In this document: one piece after another, positions 16,603 to 24,155 of the stretch
Numbering within the stretch: the first letter of the stretch is position 1
Layout of the letters: each line of letters begins with the position of its first letter
Program-made: the position numbers and the translations under genes
Notes under the pieces: model-generated
The model's database searches: none
What the model was told of the DNA's origin: nothing
What the model saw: the letters and a program-made list of their open reading frames with translations, nothing else
Source of the DNA: Pseudonocardia benzenivorans CB1190
GTDB taxonomy: Bacteria; Actinomycetota; Actinomycetes; Mycobacteriales; Pseudonocardiaceae
DNA length: 64,000 nt
NCBI RefSeq assembly: GCF_000196675.2
Contig: NC_015312.1
Location: 3,968,001-4,032,000, forward strand
Direction: 5' to 3'

Positions 16603-17575
16603 AGAGGTGCTCCTTCGCGGTCGCGGGGTCGGCGAGCGGGGCGGCCAGCGCCGCCGCGGCGGCGGCCTCCATCTCGGCACGGGCGTCGGACTCGGCGGCG
16701 GCGATCTCGTCGTCGCTCACGCCGCTCTCGCGCAGCCGGCGCGTGAGCAGGGCGACCGGCTCGCGCTCGGCGTCGCGCTCGCGCTCGCCGGGGCGCCGGT
16801 ACTGGTCGGCGTCGCCGATGTAGTGGCCGACGAGGCGCTGCGTCATGGCCTCGACGAGCGTCGGGCCCCCGCCCTCGCGGGCGACCTCGAACGCGTCGCC
16901 GAGCCGCTCGCGCACCTCCTGCGGGTCGTTGCCGTCGATCCGCTCGCCCGGCATCCCGTAGGCGGCCGCACGGCGGAAGAGCTCGGGGTCGCGGACCATC
17001 TCGTCGATCGGGGTGAGCTCGGACCACGAGTTGTTCTCGCACAGGAAGACCACCGGCAGCGAGAACGCCGAGGCGAAGTTCATCGCCTCGTGGACCGCGC
17101 CCTGGTTCATCGCGCCGTCGCCGAAGACGGTGAGCGCCACGCGGTCCGAACCGTCGTGGCGGCCGGCCAGCGCGGCGCCGCAGGCGATCGGCGCGCCGGC
17201 GCCGACGATGCTGTTCTCGCCGAAGAACCGGTACGCCGGTGCCGTCAGGTGCGCCGACCCTCCGCGACCACCGTTGATCCCGGTGTCGCGGCCGAGGATC
17301 TCGCCGAACAGCGCCTCGACGGGCACCCCGCAGGAGATCGCCCACGAATGTCCGCGATAGGTGGCGAAGACGGCGTCCTGCGGACCGGCGAGCCCGGATG
17401 CGCCGGTGGCCACGCCCTCCTGGCCGATGCCCAGGTGGATCGAGCCGACGGCGTCGCCCGCCAGCCGCAGCTCGCGCACCTTCTCCTCGAACGCGCGCAT
17501 CCGCCACACCATGCGCAGGTCGGTCAGTGAGGTGCCGGCGGTGGCGCTGCCGGGCGCGGCATCGGTGGCGGTCAC
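16595..17575 (-). CDS. 2-oxoacid dehydrogenase E1 component, alpha subunit
   Basis: The 326-residue E1-alpha has the entry helix LRMVWRMRAFEEKVREL, the loop ATYRGHSWAISCGV, GGRGGSAHL and the thiamine-diphosphate/magnesium motif GDGAMNQGAVHEAMNFASAFSLP ending in CENN. The phosphorylation-loop region QYRRPGERERD lies near residue 250. This is the acetoin/branched-chain type rather than a housekeeping PDH. The GTG at 17575 overlaps a ten-codon upstream reading frame by 4 bases and may rely on it for initiation. The protein resembles the edge fragment at 1-210, so two E1 complexes exist in this locus. Confidence 0.93.
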   Translation of the reverse strand: MTATDAAPGSATAGTSLTDLRMVWRMRAFEEKVRELRLAGDAVGSIHLGIGQEGVATGASGLAGPQDAVFATYRGHSWAISCGVPVEALFGEILGRDTGINGGRGGSAHLTAPAYRFFGENSIVGAGAPIACGAALAGRHDGSDRVALTVFGDGAMNQGAVHEAMNFASAFSLPVVFLCENNSWSELTPIDEMVRDPELFRRAAAYGMPGERIDGNDPQEVRERLGDAFEVAREGGGPTLVEAMTQRLVGHYIGDADQYRRPGERERDAEREPVALLTRRLRESGVSDDEIAAAESDARAEMEAAAAAALAAPLADPATAKEHLYA

Positions 17576-17601
17576 GGCCGTCTGCCGTTCTGGGAGTTCA
17601 T
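17572..17601 (-). CDS. Possible nine-residue leader peptide coupled to E1-alpha
   Basis: A short frame reads ATG to TGA and would encode MNSQNGRRP. It is preceded by CGAGGAGACGCAC, the only strong ribosome site upstream of E1-alpha, and its stop shares the GTGA overlap with the E1-alpha GTG start. This suggests that ribosomes load on the leader and reinitiate. The alternative is a one-base sequencing or mutational frameshift that cut off the true N-terminus of E1-alpha; both fit the sequence. Confidence 0.45.
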   Translation of the reverse strand: MNSQNGRRP

Positions 17602-17710
17602 GTGCGTCTCCTCGCGAGAGGGGCCGCCGGGTGGTGTTCCCGCGACCTGTCGTGCGGATCGGGGCGCGCCCCGGGGTCCTGGATGCTCGGCCCTGGCCGG
17701 CCCTCACGGT

Positions 17711-17785
17711 CGGCCCTGTGTCGGTCGGCCCTGTGTCGGTCGGCCCTGTGTCGGTCGGCCCTGTGTCGGTCAGCCCTGTGTCGGT
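17711..17785. repeat. Five tandem copies of a 15-bp unit
   Basis: The unit CGGCCCTGTGTCGGT is repeated exactly four times (17711-17770) and once with one change (17771-17785). The array ends precisely at the stop codon of the SDR gene and fills much of the gap to the E1-alpha leader. No hairpin is evident within a unit. It looks like a minisatellite that could vary in copy number between strains. Confidence 0.9.
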
Positions 17786-18603
17786 CAGCCCGCGGCCAGC
17801 CGCTGCCCGCCGTCGACGGCGAGCGCGACACCGGTGATGAAGCTCGCCTCGTCCGAGGCGAGGAACAGCGCGGCATTGGCGACGTCCCAGGCGGTGCCCA
17901 TCCTGTTGCGCAGCGGGACGTGGGAGTTGCGCTCGGCGTAGACGTCCTCGCGGGTCCGCCCGTCGAGGCCGACCCGGTTCTCGATCGCCATCGGGGTGTC
18001 CATCAGCCCCGGCAGGATCGCGTTGGCCCGGATCCCGTACTGCGCGTTGGTGATCGCGATGTGCTCGGTCATCGTCACCACACCGGCCTTGGACGTGCGG
18101 TACGTGACGTACGGGTAGTTGATGCACGCGGCGATCGAGGAGATGTTGGTGATGACGCCGCCGTCCTGCTCGCGCATGACGCGGATCGCGTGCTTGCAGG
18201 TCATCACCATGCCCTGCAGGTTGACGGCGGTGACGCGGGCGAACGCGTCGGCCTCGATGTCGGCGATCGGGGCGTCGCCGCCCGCGATGCTGATGCCGAC
18301 GTTGTTGTGCAGGATGTCCAGCCGGCCCCACTGCTCGACGCACCCGGCGACGGCGGCGGCCACCTCGTCCTCGACCGTGACGTCGGCCGTGATCGCGACG
18401 GCCTCGCCGCCCTCGGCGGCGATCTGCTTGACGGTGTCCTCCGCGGCGGCGAGGTCGCGGTCGGCGCACAGGACCTTGGCGCCCTCCCGGGCGAGCAGCA
18501 CGGCCGTCGCCCGGCCGTTGCCGGTGGTCTGCCCCGGCGTCTGGCCGGCGCCCATCACGAGCGCCGTCTTCCCCGCCACCCTGCCGGTCCCCGGCTGCGC
18601 CAT
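17785..18603 (-). CDS. Short-chain dehydrogenase/reductase (SDR)
   Basis: The classical SDR of 272 residues starts its fold with TALVMGAGQTPGQTTGNG, a longer glycine loop than usual, then CADRD (NAD preference), NNVG, Ser in ITNISSIAA and YRTSK (catalytic Tyr and Lys), with a C-terminal AVDGG. It is similar to the SDR at 7746-8570. It is the first gene of the E1-alpha/E1-beta operon and has a conserved promoter/operator 63 bases upstream. Probable role: oxidation of an alcohol to the ketone that the E1 complex cleaves, which is inference from gene order. Confidence 0.93.
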   Translation of the reverse strand: MAQPGTGRVAGKTALVMGAGQTPGQTTGNGRATAVLLAREGAKVLCADRDLAAAEDTVKQIAAEGGEAVAITADVTVEDEVAAAVAGCVEQWGRLDILHNNVGISIAGGDAPIADIEADAFARVTAVNLQGMVMTCKHAIRVMREQDGGVITNISSIAACINYPYVTYRTSKAGVVTMTEHIAITNAQYGIRANAILPGLMDTPMAIENRVGLDGRTREDVYAERNSHVPLRNRMGTAWDVANAALFLASDEASFITGVALAVDGGQRLAAG

Positions 18604-18665
18604 CCTCGACCCCTTCGTCACGGTCCCGCACACATCGCGGCTCGCTGCGGTGCGTCGTGCAGAAT

Positions 18666-18698
18666 TTCAAATGATGAATACTTGCGGCATTTCGTGAA
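18666..18698 (-). promoter_or_regulatory. Promoter with TTCA-N5-TGAA operator for the SDR-E1 operon
   Basis: On the minus strand TTCACG (18693-18698) and TCATTT (18669-18674) are 18 bases apart, and the second lies inside TTCATCATTTGAA (18666-18678). The spacing and the fixed bases match the element at 15459-15491, 21 of 33 positions being identical. The TTCA-N5-TGAA dyad would be read by the same dimeric repressor or activator. It also lies 145 bases upstream of the divergent CMD gene. Confidence 0.6.
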
Positions 18699-18822
18699 CG
18701 ACGGTAATCATGGGTCGTCGCCCCGTCAACTCCGCCGGGGCACCTGCGGGACCCGGCGCCGACCCGGCGGGCCGACGGCCGTGGCACCCCCGCGGACACC
18801 CCGGACTCCCCACGGAGCGACG

Positions 18823-19383
18823 ATGGCACTGGTGCCCTATCTGTCCGAGTCGGATCTCGCCGAGAGCGACCGCGAGCTGCTCGAGAGGCCGATCAACCTG
18901 TTCCGCGGCCTCGCCAACAGTCCCGACGGCCTGCGGCACTTCCACGTGCTCGGGCAGTGGATCCGGCACGGCTGCGAGCTCGACCCACGGCTGCGCGAGC
19001 TGGCCATCCTGCAGGTCGGGTACCTGACCGCGAGCCCCTACGAGTGGAGCCACCACGTCAAGATCGGCCACGACTTCGGTGTGACCGACGCCGACATCGC
19101 GGACCTCGTCAAGGCGAGCAACGACGAGTCGCACGGCCTCGGCGACCTCGAGACCCTCGTGCTCACCGCGGCCAGGGAGATCACCGCCGACCGGCGCGTC
19201 AGCGACGAGACGTGGGCATCGCTGGAGAAGGCGCTCGGCCGGGCCCGGGCGGTCGACCTGGTGATCATCGCGTCGTTCTACAACGCGGTCATCCGCATCC
19301 TCGGGACGCTGCGCATCGACGTCGAGCCCGAGTACGCCGGCTACCTCGAGCAGTTCCCGCTGCCCGGGACGCCGCTGGCCTGA
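18823..19383 (+). CDS. Carboxymuconolactone decarboxylase family protein (AhpD-like)
   Basis: The 186-residue helical protein matches the CMD family: LRELAILQVGYLTASPYEWSHHVKIGHDFGVTDADI is the core helix pair, with a Glu/His pair (EWSHH) where AhpD has CxxC. Such proteins lacking both cysteines are common in catabolic operons and are annotated as carboxymuconolactone decarboxylase-like, with unproven chemistry. It is divergent from the SDR-E1 operon and shares its intergenic operator, so it likely belongs to the same regulon. The start follows a modest GGAGCG ribosome site. Confidence 0.9.
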   Translation: MALVPYLSESDLAESDRELLERPINLFRGLANSPDGLRHFHVLGQWIRHGCELDPRLRELAILQVGYLTASPYEWSHHVKIGHDFGVTDADIADLVKASNDESHGLGDLETLVLTAAREITADRRVSDETWASLEKALGRARAVDLVIIASFYNAVIRILGTLRIDVEPEYAGYLEQFPLPGTPLA

Positions 19384-19391
19384 GCGCCACC

Positions 19392-19423
19392 CCGGCCCGC
19401 GCCCGGGTACGGGCGCGGGCCGG
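19392..19423. terminator. Bidirectional terminator-like hairpin
   Basis: A perfect 14-bp GC stem (19392-19405 with 19410-19423) with a four-base loop GGTA lies between the convergent CMD and LivF genes, 9 bases after the CMD stop. There is no T-run on either side, which is usual for high-GC actinobacteria. Confidence 0.8.
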
Positions 19424-19472
19424 TGTCGCGGGCGGACACGCGGCACCCGCCGGGCGCGGGCCCCGGCCCCGT

Positions 19473-20237
19473 TCACAGCCCCAGGTAGGCCCGTTTGAGG
19501 TACTCGCTGTCGCCGAGCTCCTCACGGGTACCCGTGAAGGTCACCTCGCCCGTCGTCAGGACGATCGCGCGCTCGATGACCTCCAGCGCCTGCGTGGCGT
19601 TCTGCTCGATGAGCAGGATCGACACGCCGAGCTCGCGGTGGATCGCGGCGAGCCGGTCGAACATCTCCTCGACGATGACCGGCGCGAGCCCGAGGGAGGG
19701 CTCGTCGAGCATCAGCAGCCGGGGCGCGAGCATCAGCGCCCGGCCGACGGCGAGCATCTGCTGCTCCCCACCCGAGAGCGACCCCGCGAGCTGCGTCGCC
19801 CGCTCCTTCAGCCGCGGGAAGAGCGTGAGCACCTCGTCGAGCAGCTCGGCGCGCGACCGGTCCGGCGGCGTGGCGTAGGCACCGAGCGCCAGGTTGTCCT
19901 GCACGCTCAGCGACGGGAAGACCCGGCGACGCTCGGGCACGTGCGCGAGCCCCGTGGCGGGGATCCGGTGCGCCGGGATGCCGACGAGCTCGCCGTCCCC
20001 CAGCCTGATCGAGCCCGCCGCCGGGCGGACCAGCCCGGAGATCGACTTCAGCAGCGTCGACTTGCCGGCGCCGTTCGCGCCGAGGACGCCCATGAACTCG
20101 CCGGGCCGCAGCTCGAAGGAGACGTCGACGAGCGCTCGGATGTTGCCGTAGTCCACCGACAGGTTCTGCACGCGCAGCGACGCCGCGGTGGAGGCGCGCT
20201 CCCCGTCGGCCGTGCGCGTCCGCCACGGTGCCCTCAT
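19473..20237 (-). CDS. livF: Branched-chain-type ABC transporter ATP-binding protein LivF
   Basis: The 254-residue ATPase has Walker A GANGAGKST (about residue 50), the signature LSGGEQQMLAVGRAL, Walker B LLMLDEPSLGL and the switch His replaced in the LivF manner by LIEQN. It pairs with LivG on the cytoplasmic face of the permease. A 15-20 residue N-terminal extension precedes the domain (MRAPWRTRTADGERAS). The start overlaps the LivG stop by 4 bases. The importer substrate is unknown; the genomic context suggests a catabolic substrate rather than leucine. Confidence 0.95.
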   Translation of the reverse strand: MRAPWRTRTADGERASTAASLRVQNLSVDYGNIRALVDVSFELRPGEFMGVLGANGAGKSTLLKSISGLVRPAAGSIRLGDGELVGIPAHRIPATGLAHVPERRRVFPSLSVQDNLALGAYATPPDRSRAELLDEVLTLFPRLKERATQLAGSLSGGEQQMLAVGRALMLAPRLLMLDEPSLGLAPVIVEEMFDRLAAIHRELGVSILLIEQNATQALEVIERAIVLTTGEVTFTGTREELGDSEYLKRAYLGL

Positions 20238-20989
20238 GCCGGCTCCCCCAGGTTCGCCGCGGCCGACCGGCCCAGGTAGGCCTCGACGACCCGCGGGTCG
20301 CTCATGACCTCCCGCGGTGGTCCCTCGGCGATCATCACGCCGTGGTCGAGGACGAGGACGCGATGGCTCAGTTCCATGATCACCCGCAGCACGTGCTCGA
20401 TGACGATCGTGGTCAGTCCGTCGGAGTTGAGCGTGGTGATCACGCCGATGAGGTCGCGGGTCTCGGCCTGGTTGAGCCCGCTCATCATCTCGTCGAGCAG
20501 CAGCAGGCGGGGCCGCAGCGCCAGCGCCCGCGCGATCTCGACGCGCTTCTGGTCGGCCAGCGGGAGCTCGTCGACCCTGCTGTCCTGCAGCGCCTGCATC
20601 CCCAGCAGCTCGGCGACCTCGGCCGCGCGTTCGCGCGAGGCCCCCATCGACGGGCAGACGGTGCTGGCCGAGAGCGTCACGTTCTCCGCGACCGACATCG
20701 CCTTGAACAGCCGGACCGACTGGAACGTGCGCGCGATCCCGAGCCGCGCGACGCGTTCGGGCGGCCGGCCGCTGACGAGCGCGTCGCCGATCCGGATGGT
20801 GCCCGACGTCGGACGCACGGCCCCGGCGACGGCGTTGAACGTGGTGGTCTTGCCCGCGCCGTTGGGACCGATGATGCCCAGCAGCTCGCCCTCGGCGACG
20901 GTGAAGTTGACGTCGTTGACCGCGACGAGGCCGCCGAAACGGACCGTCAGGCCCTCGACGCGCAGCAGCGGTTCGGTCGATGCGGCCAT
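20234..20989 (-). CDS. livG: Branched-chain-type ABC transporter ATP-binding protein LivG
   Basis: The ATPase of 251 residues shows FGGLVAVNDVNF and Walker A GPNGAGKTT, the LivG-specific long helical insert (TFQSVRLFKAMSVAENV), Walker B LLLLDEMMSGLN and the switch IEHVL. The ABC signature is divergent, LPLADQKRVEIARAL instead of LSGGQ, as is common in LivG proteins. It lies 3 bases from the LivM stop and overlaps LivF. Confidence 0.95.
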   Translation of the reverse strand: MAASTEPLLRVEGLTVRFGGLVAVNDVNFTVAEGELLGIIGPNGAGKTTTFNAVAGAVRPTSGTIRIGDALVSGRPPERVARLGIARTFQSVRLFKAMSVAENVTLSASTVCPSMGASRERAAEVAELLGMQALQDSRVDELPLADQKRVEIARALALRPRLLLLDEMMSGLNQAETRDLIGVITTLNSDGLTTIVIEHVLRVIMELSHRVLVLDHGVMIAEGPPREVMSDPRVVEAYLGRSAAANLGEPA

Positions 20990-20992
20990 GGC

Positions 20993-22072
20993 TCAGCTCC
21001 CGTTCCGGCTGGTCGGGACGGACGGCGTGGCGGACACGGCGTCGACCGGGCGCGGGTCGGGTACGGAGTCGCCCGGCGGCGCGGCGTCGCGGGCCGGTGG
21101 TCGCGGCGTCCGCCTGCGGATGCGCATCGACATGATGCCGCGCGGCTCGATCCAGAGGATGACGAGCACGACGAGCGCGTAGACGACGAGGTTGAACCCG
21201 GCCGGGTAGGCCGACAGCGACGAGTTGAGCAGCTGCTGCAGCGGCACCAGGATCACCGCGCCGATGACCGGGCCCCACAGCTTGCCCGCGCCACCGACGA
21301 ACGCGATCACCGCGATCTGCGTCGCGACGGTCGCGCCGAAGGCGCTGTCGGGGTCGATGAAGGCGACGTACTGCATGTAGACCGAGCCGGCCAGCGCCGC
21401 GGGGACGGCACTGATCGCCAGGCCGACCAGCTTGACGCGGAACGCCAGCACACCGGACGCCTGGGCCGCCTCCTGGTCGGCCTGGATCGCGCGCAGCTGC
21501 AGCCCGAGCCGCGAGCGCAGCACCAGCCACGTCGCGACGAACGCGAGCGCGGCGAGCAGCGTCGCGATCCAGTAGAAGACGACCTTGTTGTCGAAGGAGA
21601 ACTGACCCGGGGCGTCGCCGAGCAGCGGGAGCGTCAGCCCCACCTCGCCGCCGGTGAAGCCCTCGTAGTGCCCGGTCAGGATGGCGAACACCAGCGTCAG
21701 CGCGAACGTCGCCAGCGAGAAGTAGATGCCGCGCAGGCGCAGCGTCACCGCGCCGAGCAGGACCGCCAGCACCACCGCGACGACCACGCCCAGCACCACA
21801 CCGACGTAGGCGTTGAGGTGGTAGCGCACCTGCAGCAGCGCGGTCGTGTAGGCACCGAGGCCGAAGAAGATGCTGTGCCCGAACGAGATCTGGCCGCCGA
21901 AGCCGCTGATGACGTTCCAGCCCAGCGATGCGGCCATGAAGATCAGCGTCAGGGTCGCGACGCTGAGCACGAAGCTGGACTGGATGAACCACAGCGGCAG
22001 GCTCGCGACCAGGACGAGCACGACGGTCCCCAGTCCGCCGGTGGAGCGCAGGAGCTTTCCGAGCGCGGTCAT
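20993..22072 (-). CDS. livM: Branched-chain-type ABC transporter permease LivM
   Basis: This is an inner-membrane permease of 359 residues with about nine hydrophobic segments. The family hallmark GGQISFGHSIFFGLGAY lies near residue 60, and the cytoplasmic coupling stretch GLQLRAIQADQEAAQASGV near residue 190. The C-terminal 45 residues are Arg/Pro/Asp-rich and probably cytoplasmic. The ATG at 22072 overlaps the LivH stop by 4 bases; the open frame upstream of it has no permease features. Confidence 0.94.
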   Translation of the reverse strand: MTALGKLLRSTGGLGTVVLVLVASLPLWFIQSSFVLSVATLTLIFMAASLGWNVISGFGGQISFGHSIFFGLGAYTTALLQVRYHLNAYVGVVLGVVVAVVLAVLLGAVTLRLRGIYFSLATFALTLVFAILTGHYEGFTGGEVGLTLPLLGDAPGQFSFDNKVVFYWIATLLAALAFVATWLVLRSRLGLQLRAIQADQEAAQASGVLAFRVKLVGLAISAVPAALAGSVYMQYVAFIDPDSAFGATVATQIAVIAFVGGAGKLWGPVIGAVILVPLQQLLNSSLSAYPAGFNLVVYALVVLVILWIEPRGIMSMRIRRRTPRPPARDAAPPGDSVPDPRPVDAVSATPSVPTSRNGS

Positions 22073-22959
22073 GCCGAGGCCTTCCGTCCGGACAGGATGC
22101 CCTGCGGGCGCAGCACGAGGACCAGCACGAACGCGAGGAACAACCCGACGTCCTGCAGGTCGACGGCCACGTAGATCGCGGTGACCTGCTGGATGATGCC
22201 GACGAGCAGACCCGCGACGAACGCACCGACGATGTTGCCGAGCCCGCCCATGACGACGGTGACGAACGCGATGATCAGGAAGCCCGCGCCGGTCGTCGGG
22301 GTCACCGGGTAGTAGGTCGCGAGGACGCAGCCCGCGATCCCGGTGAGCATGATGCCGACGCTGAAGCTCACCGCGTAGACCTTGTTCGGGTCGATCCCGA
22401 CCATCGACGCCATGTCCCGGTCGTCGACCGTCGCGCGGATCGCCTTTCCGTACAGGGTCCGCTGCAGTGCGATGTAGAGCAGCAGGAACACGACCAGCGC
22501 GATGAGGAACGACACCAGTCGCGCCTGCTGGATGTAGACGCCGAAGACCTCGTAGACCGCCGGCAGCACGCCCTGCACCGCCCTCGGCGACGGGCCGAAG
22601 AACATCAGGAGCAGGTTCGAGATGAGGATCGACACCGCCAACGTGAGGACGAGTTGTCCGTGTTGGGCGTCGATGGCCGATATGCCCTTGACCGAGAGCG
22701 TCCGGCGCACGATGACGCGGTAGACGATCGCCCCGATCAGGAACGAGAGGATCGCGACCGGGATGATCCCGATCAGCGGGCTCAGGCCCAGGCTCGCGAA
22801 CAGGAGCACCGCGCCGTACATGCCGAGGGTCACGAAGTCGCCGTGGGCGAAGTTGATGACACGGGTGATACCGAAGATCAGCGTCAGGCCGCTGGAGAAC
22901 AGTCCGTAGAGGCCGCCGACGAGGATCCCGCTCACCAGCGTCTGCACGAGTGTCGTCAC
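22069..22959 (-). CDS. livH: Branched-chain-type ABC transporter permease LivH
   Basis: The permease of 296 residues opens with LVSGILVGGLYGLFSSGLTLIFGITRVINFAHGDFVTLGMY, the N-terminal LivH signature, and has eight to nine membrane segments; the coupling loop is YGKAIRATVDDRDMASMVGID. It starts with GTG and is the first gene of livHMGF, 103 bases downstream of a well-formed promoter and operator. No binding-protein gene is in this operon. Confidence 0.95.
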   Translation of the reverse strand: MTTLVQTLVSGILVGGLYGLFSSGLTLIFGITRVINFAHGDFVTLGMYGAVLLFASLGLSPLIGIIPVAILSFLIGAIVYRVIVRRTLSVKGISAIDAQHGQLVLTLAVSILISNLLLMFFGPSPRAVQGVLPAVYEVFGVYIQQARLVSFLIALVVFLLLYIALQRTLYGKAIRATVDDRDMASMVGIDPNKVYAVSFSVGIMLTGIAGCVLATYYPVTPTTGAGFLIIAFVTVVMGGLGNIVGAFVAGLLVGIIQQVTAIYVAVDLQDVGLFLAFVLVLVLRPQGILSGRKASA

Positions 22960-23059
22960 CAGGAATCACGCTCCGCCGTTGGACCGGAACCGTCTGTGCA
23001 GGGTGAAAGGCCGGGACCGGGTGGTACCGGCCTTCGGTGCTGGGATGTCACGATCGGGT

Positions 23060-23126
23060 CTTTCACATACTGAACATCAGTGTGAAGATGTGAAAGGAAG
23101 TTAGCGGCGGCTCCTGGTGACGTCAA
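23060..23126 (-). promoter_or_regulatory. Promoter and nested operators of livHMGF
   Basis: On the minus strand TTGACG (23121-23126), a 17-base spacer and TAACTT (23098-23103) form a near-consensus promoter. Immediately downstream lies a compound operator: CTTTCACAT (23060-23068) is an exact inverted repeat of ATGTGAAAG (23088-23096), and inside it are TTCA-N5-TGAA (23062-23074) and ACTGA-ACA-TCAGT (23069-23081). Its place over the start site suggests repression. Confidence 0.75.
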
Positions 23127-23228
23127 GCACCGTCCGGCCGCACCCGACCGGTCGCGCGGGTGCCGGGCGCGCGCAGTGTGGCGGCACCGGGCGACCTCGT
23201 CACGTTCCTCCGTGAACGCGAAAGGACC

Positions 23229-23258
23229 TTGTCGGCGCGCGCCGGCGCGACCTACGTT
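23229..23258 (+). promoter_or_regulatory. Putative promoter of the IclR-thiolase operon
   Basis: TTGTCG (23229-23234) and TACGTT (23253-23258) are separated by 18 bases and lie about 100 bases before the IclR start. Just upstream, CGTTC and GAACG form an inverted repeat (23203-23218) that could be an autoregulatory site. Confidence 0.4.
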
Positions 23259-23356
23259 TCGGCCGGTCCAGCCCTCCGCGTTCCCGGATCGGTCCTCCGG
23301 GGACCCGGAGGCACAGGCGGGCGGCACCGGTGCCGCCCCGGACACGGGAGCCCACC

Positions 23357-24121
23357 GTGGACAGTCAGCGCCTCGGTCGTCTGTTCGACGTCGTCGACCA
23401 TCTCGCCGAACACGGCCCGACGTCGGTCTCGCAGCTCAGCAAGCGGCTGGGACTGCCGCTGTCGAGCACCCACGACCTGCTGCGCGCGATGGTGGAGGCG
23501 AAGGCACTGCACCTCTCGGGCCGGCTGTACGGGCTGGGCCCGCGCACGATCCGGACGGCCATCAACGTGCTCGACAGCGTCGCCGTCCGCCGGGTCGCGG
23601 CGCGTCACCTCGACCTGCTCGCCGAGACCACCGGGTACGACGTCTACCTCGCCGTCGCGGCCGGCACCCGCGTCGTCTACGTGTCACGGCATCCGGGCAG
23701 CCAGCACGTCAACCTCGACATCCCGCTCGGACGCAGCCTGTTCCTGCACTCGACGGCCGTCGGCAAGCTGTTCGCGGCGTACCGGCCGGAGATCGCCGAC
23801 GCGATGCTGCGCAAGCCACGGCCCGCGCTGACCCCGCAGACCCGCACCTCCCCCGCCGAGCTCGAACGCGACCTCGCCGCCATCCGCAAGCGCGGCGTCA
23901 GCGTCAGCCGCGGCGAGAGCCTGCGCGGCGTCCTCGGGCTGGCGACGCCGGTGCGCGACCAGTCGGGCGTCGTCGTCGCGGCCGTGCACGTGTCCGCGCT
24001 GCGCACCGCACTGCCCGCCCGCGAGCTGGGCGCCCTGACCACCGCCATGCACGAGACCGCCGCCGCCGTGGAGGCCGAACTGGTCGACCCGACCGCGGCC
24101 GCGGACGCCCACGCCGGCTGA
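23357..24121 (+). CDS. IclR family transcriptional regulator
   Basis: The protein (254 residues) has the winged-helix domain RLGRLFDVVDHLAEHGPTSVSQLSKRLGLPLSSTHDLLRAMV at residues 4-45 and the effector domain with STAVGKLFAA and VSRGESLRGVLGLATPV. The GTG at 23357 is chosen over an upstream GTG (23330) because GGGAG sits 6 bases before it and the domain follows at once. It leads a seven-gene plus-strand operon and is divergent from livHMGF, so it is the best candidate for the operators between the two. Confidence 0.94.
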   Translation: MDSQRLGRLFDVVDHLAEHGPTSVSQLSKRLGLPLSSTHDLLRAMVEAKALHLSGRLYGLGPRTIRTAINVLDSVAVRRVAARHLDLLAETTGYDVYLAVAAGTRVVYVSRHPGSQHVNLDIPLGRSLFLHSTAVGKLFAAYRPEIADAMLRKPRPALTPQTRTSPAELERDLAAIRKRGVSVSRGESLRGVLGLATPVRDQSGVVVAAVHVSALRTALPARELGALTTAMHETAAAVEAELVDPTAAADAHAG

Positions 24122-24155
24122 CCCCGTCGTCCGCCCCATCCGGAAGGACCCCTTC

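Noticed and set aside
17711..17785. CRISPR array
   Set aside because: The units are directly adjacent without spacers and only 15 bp long.
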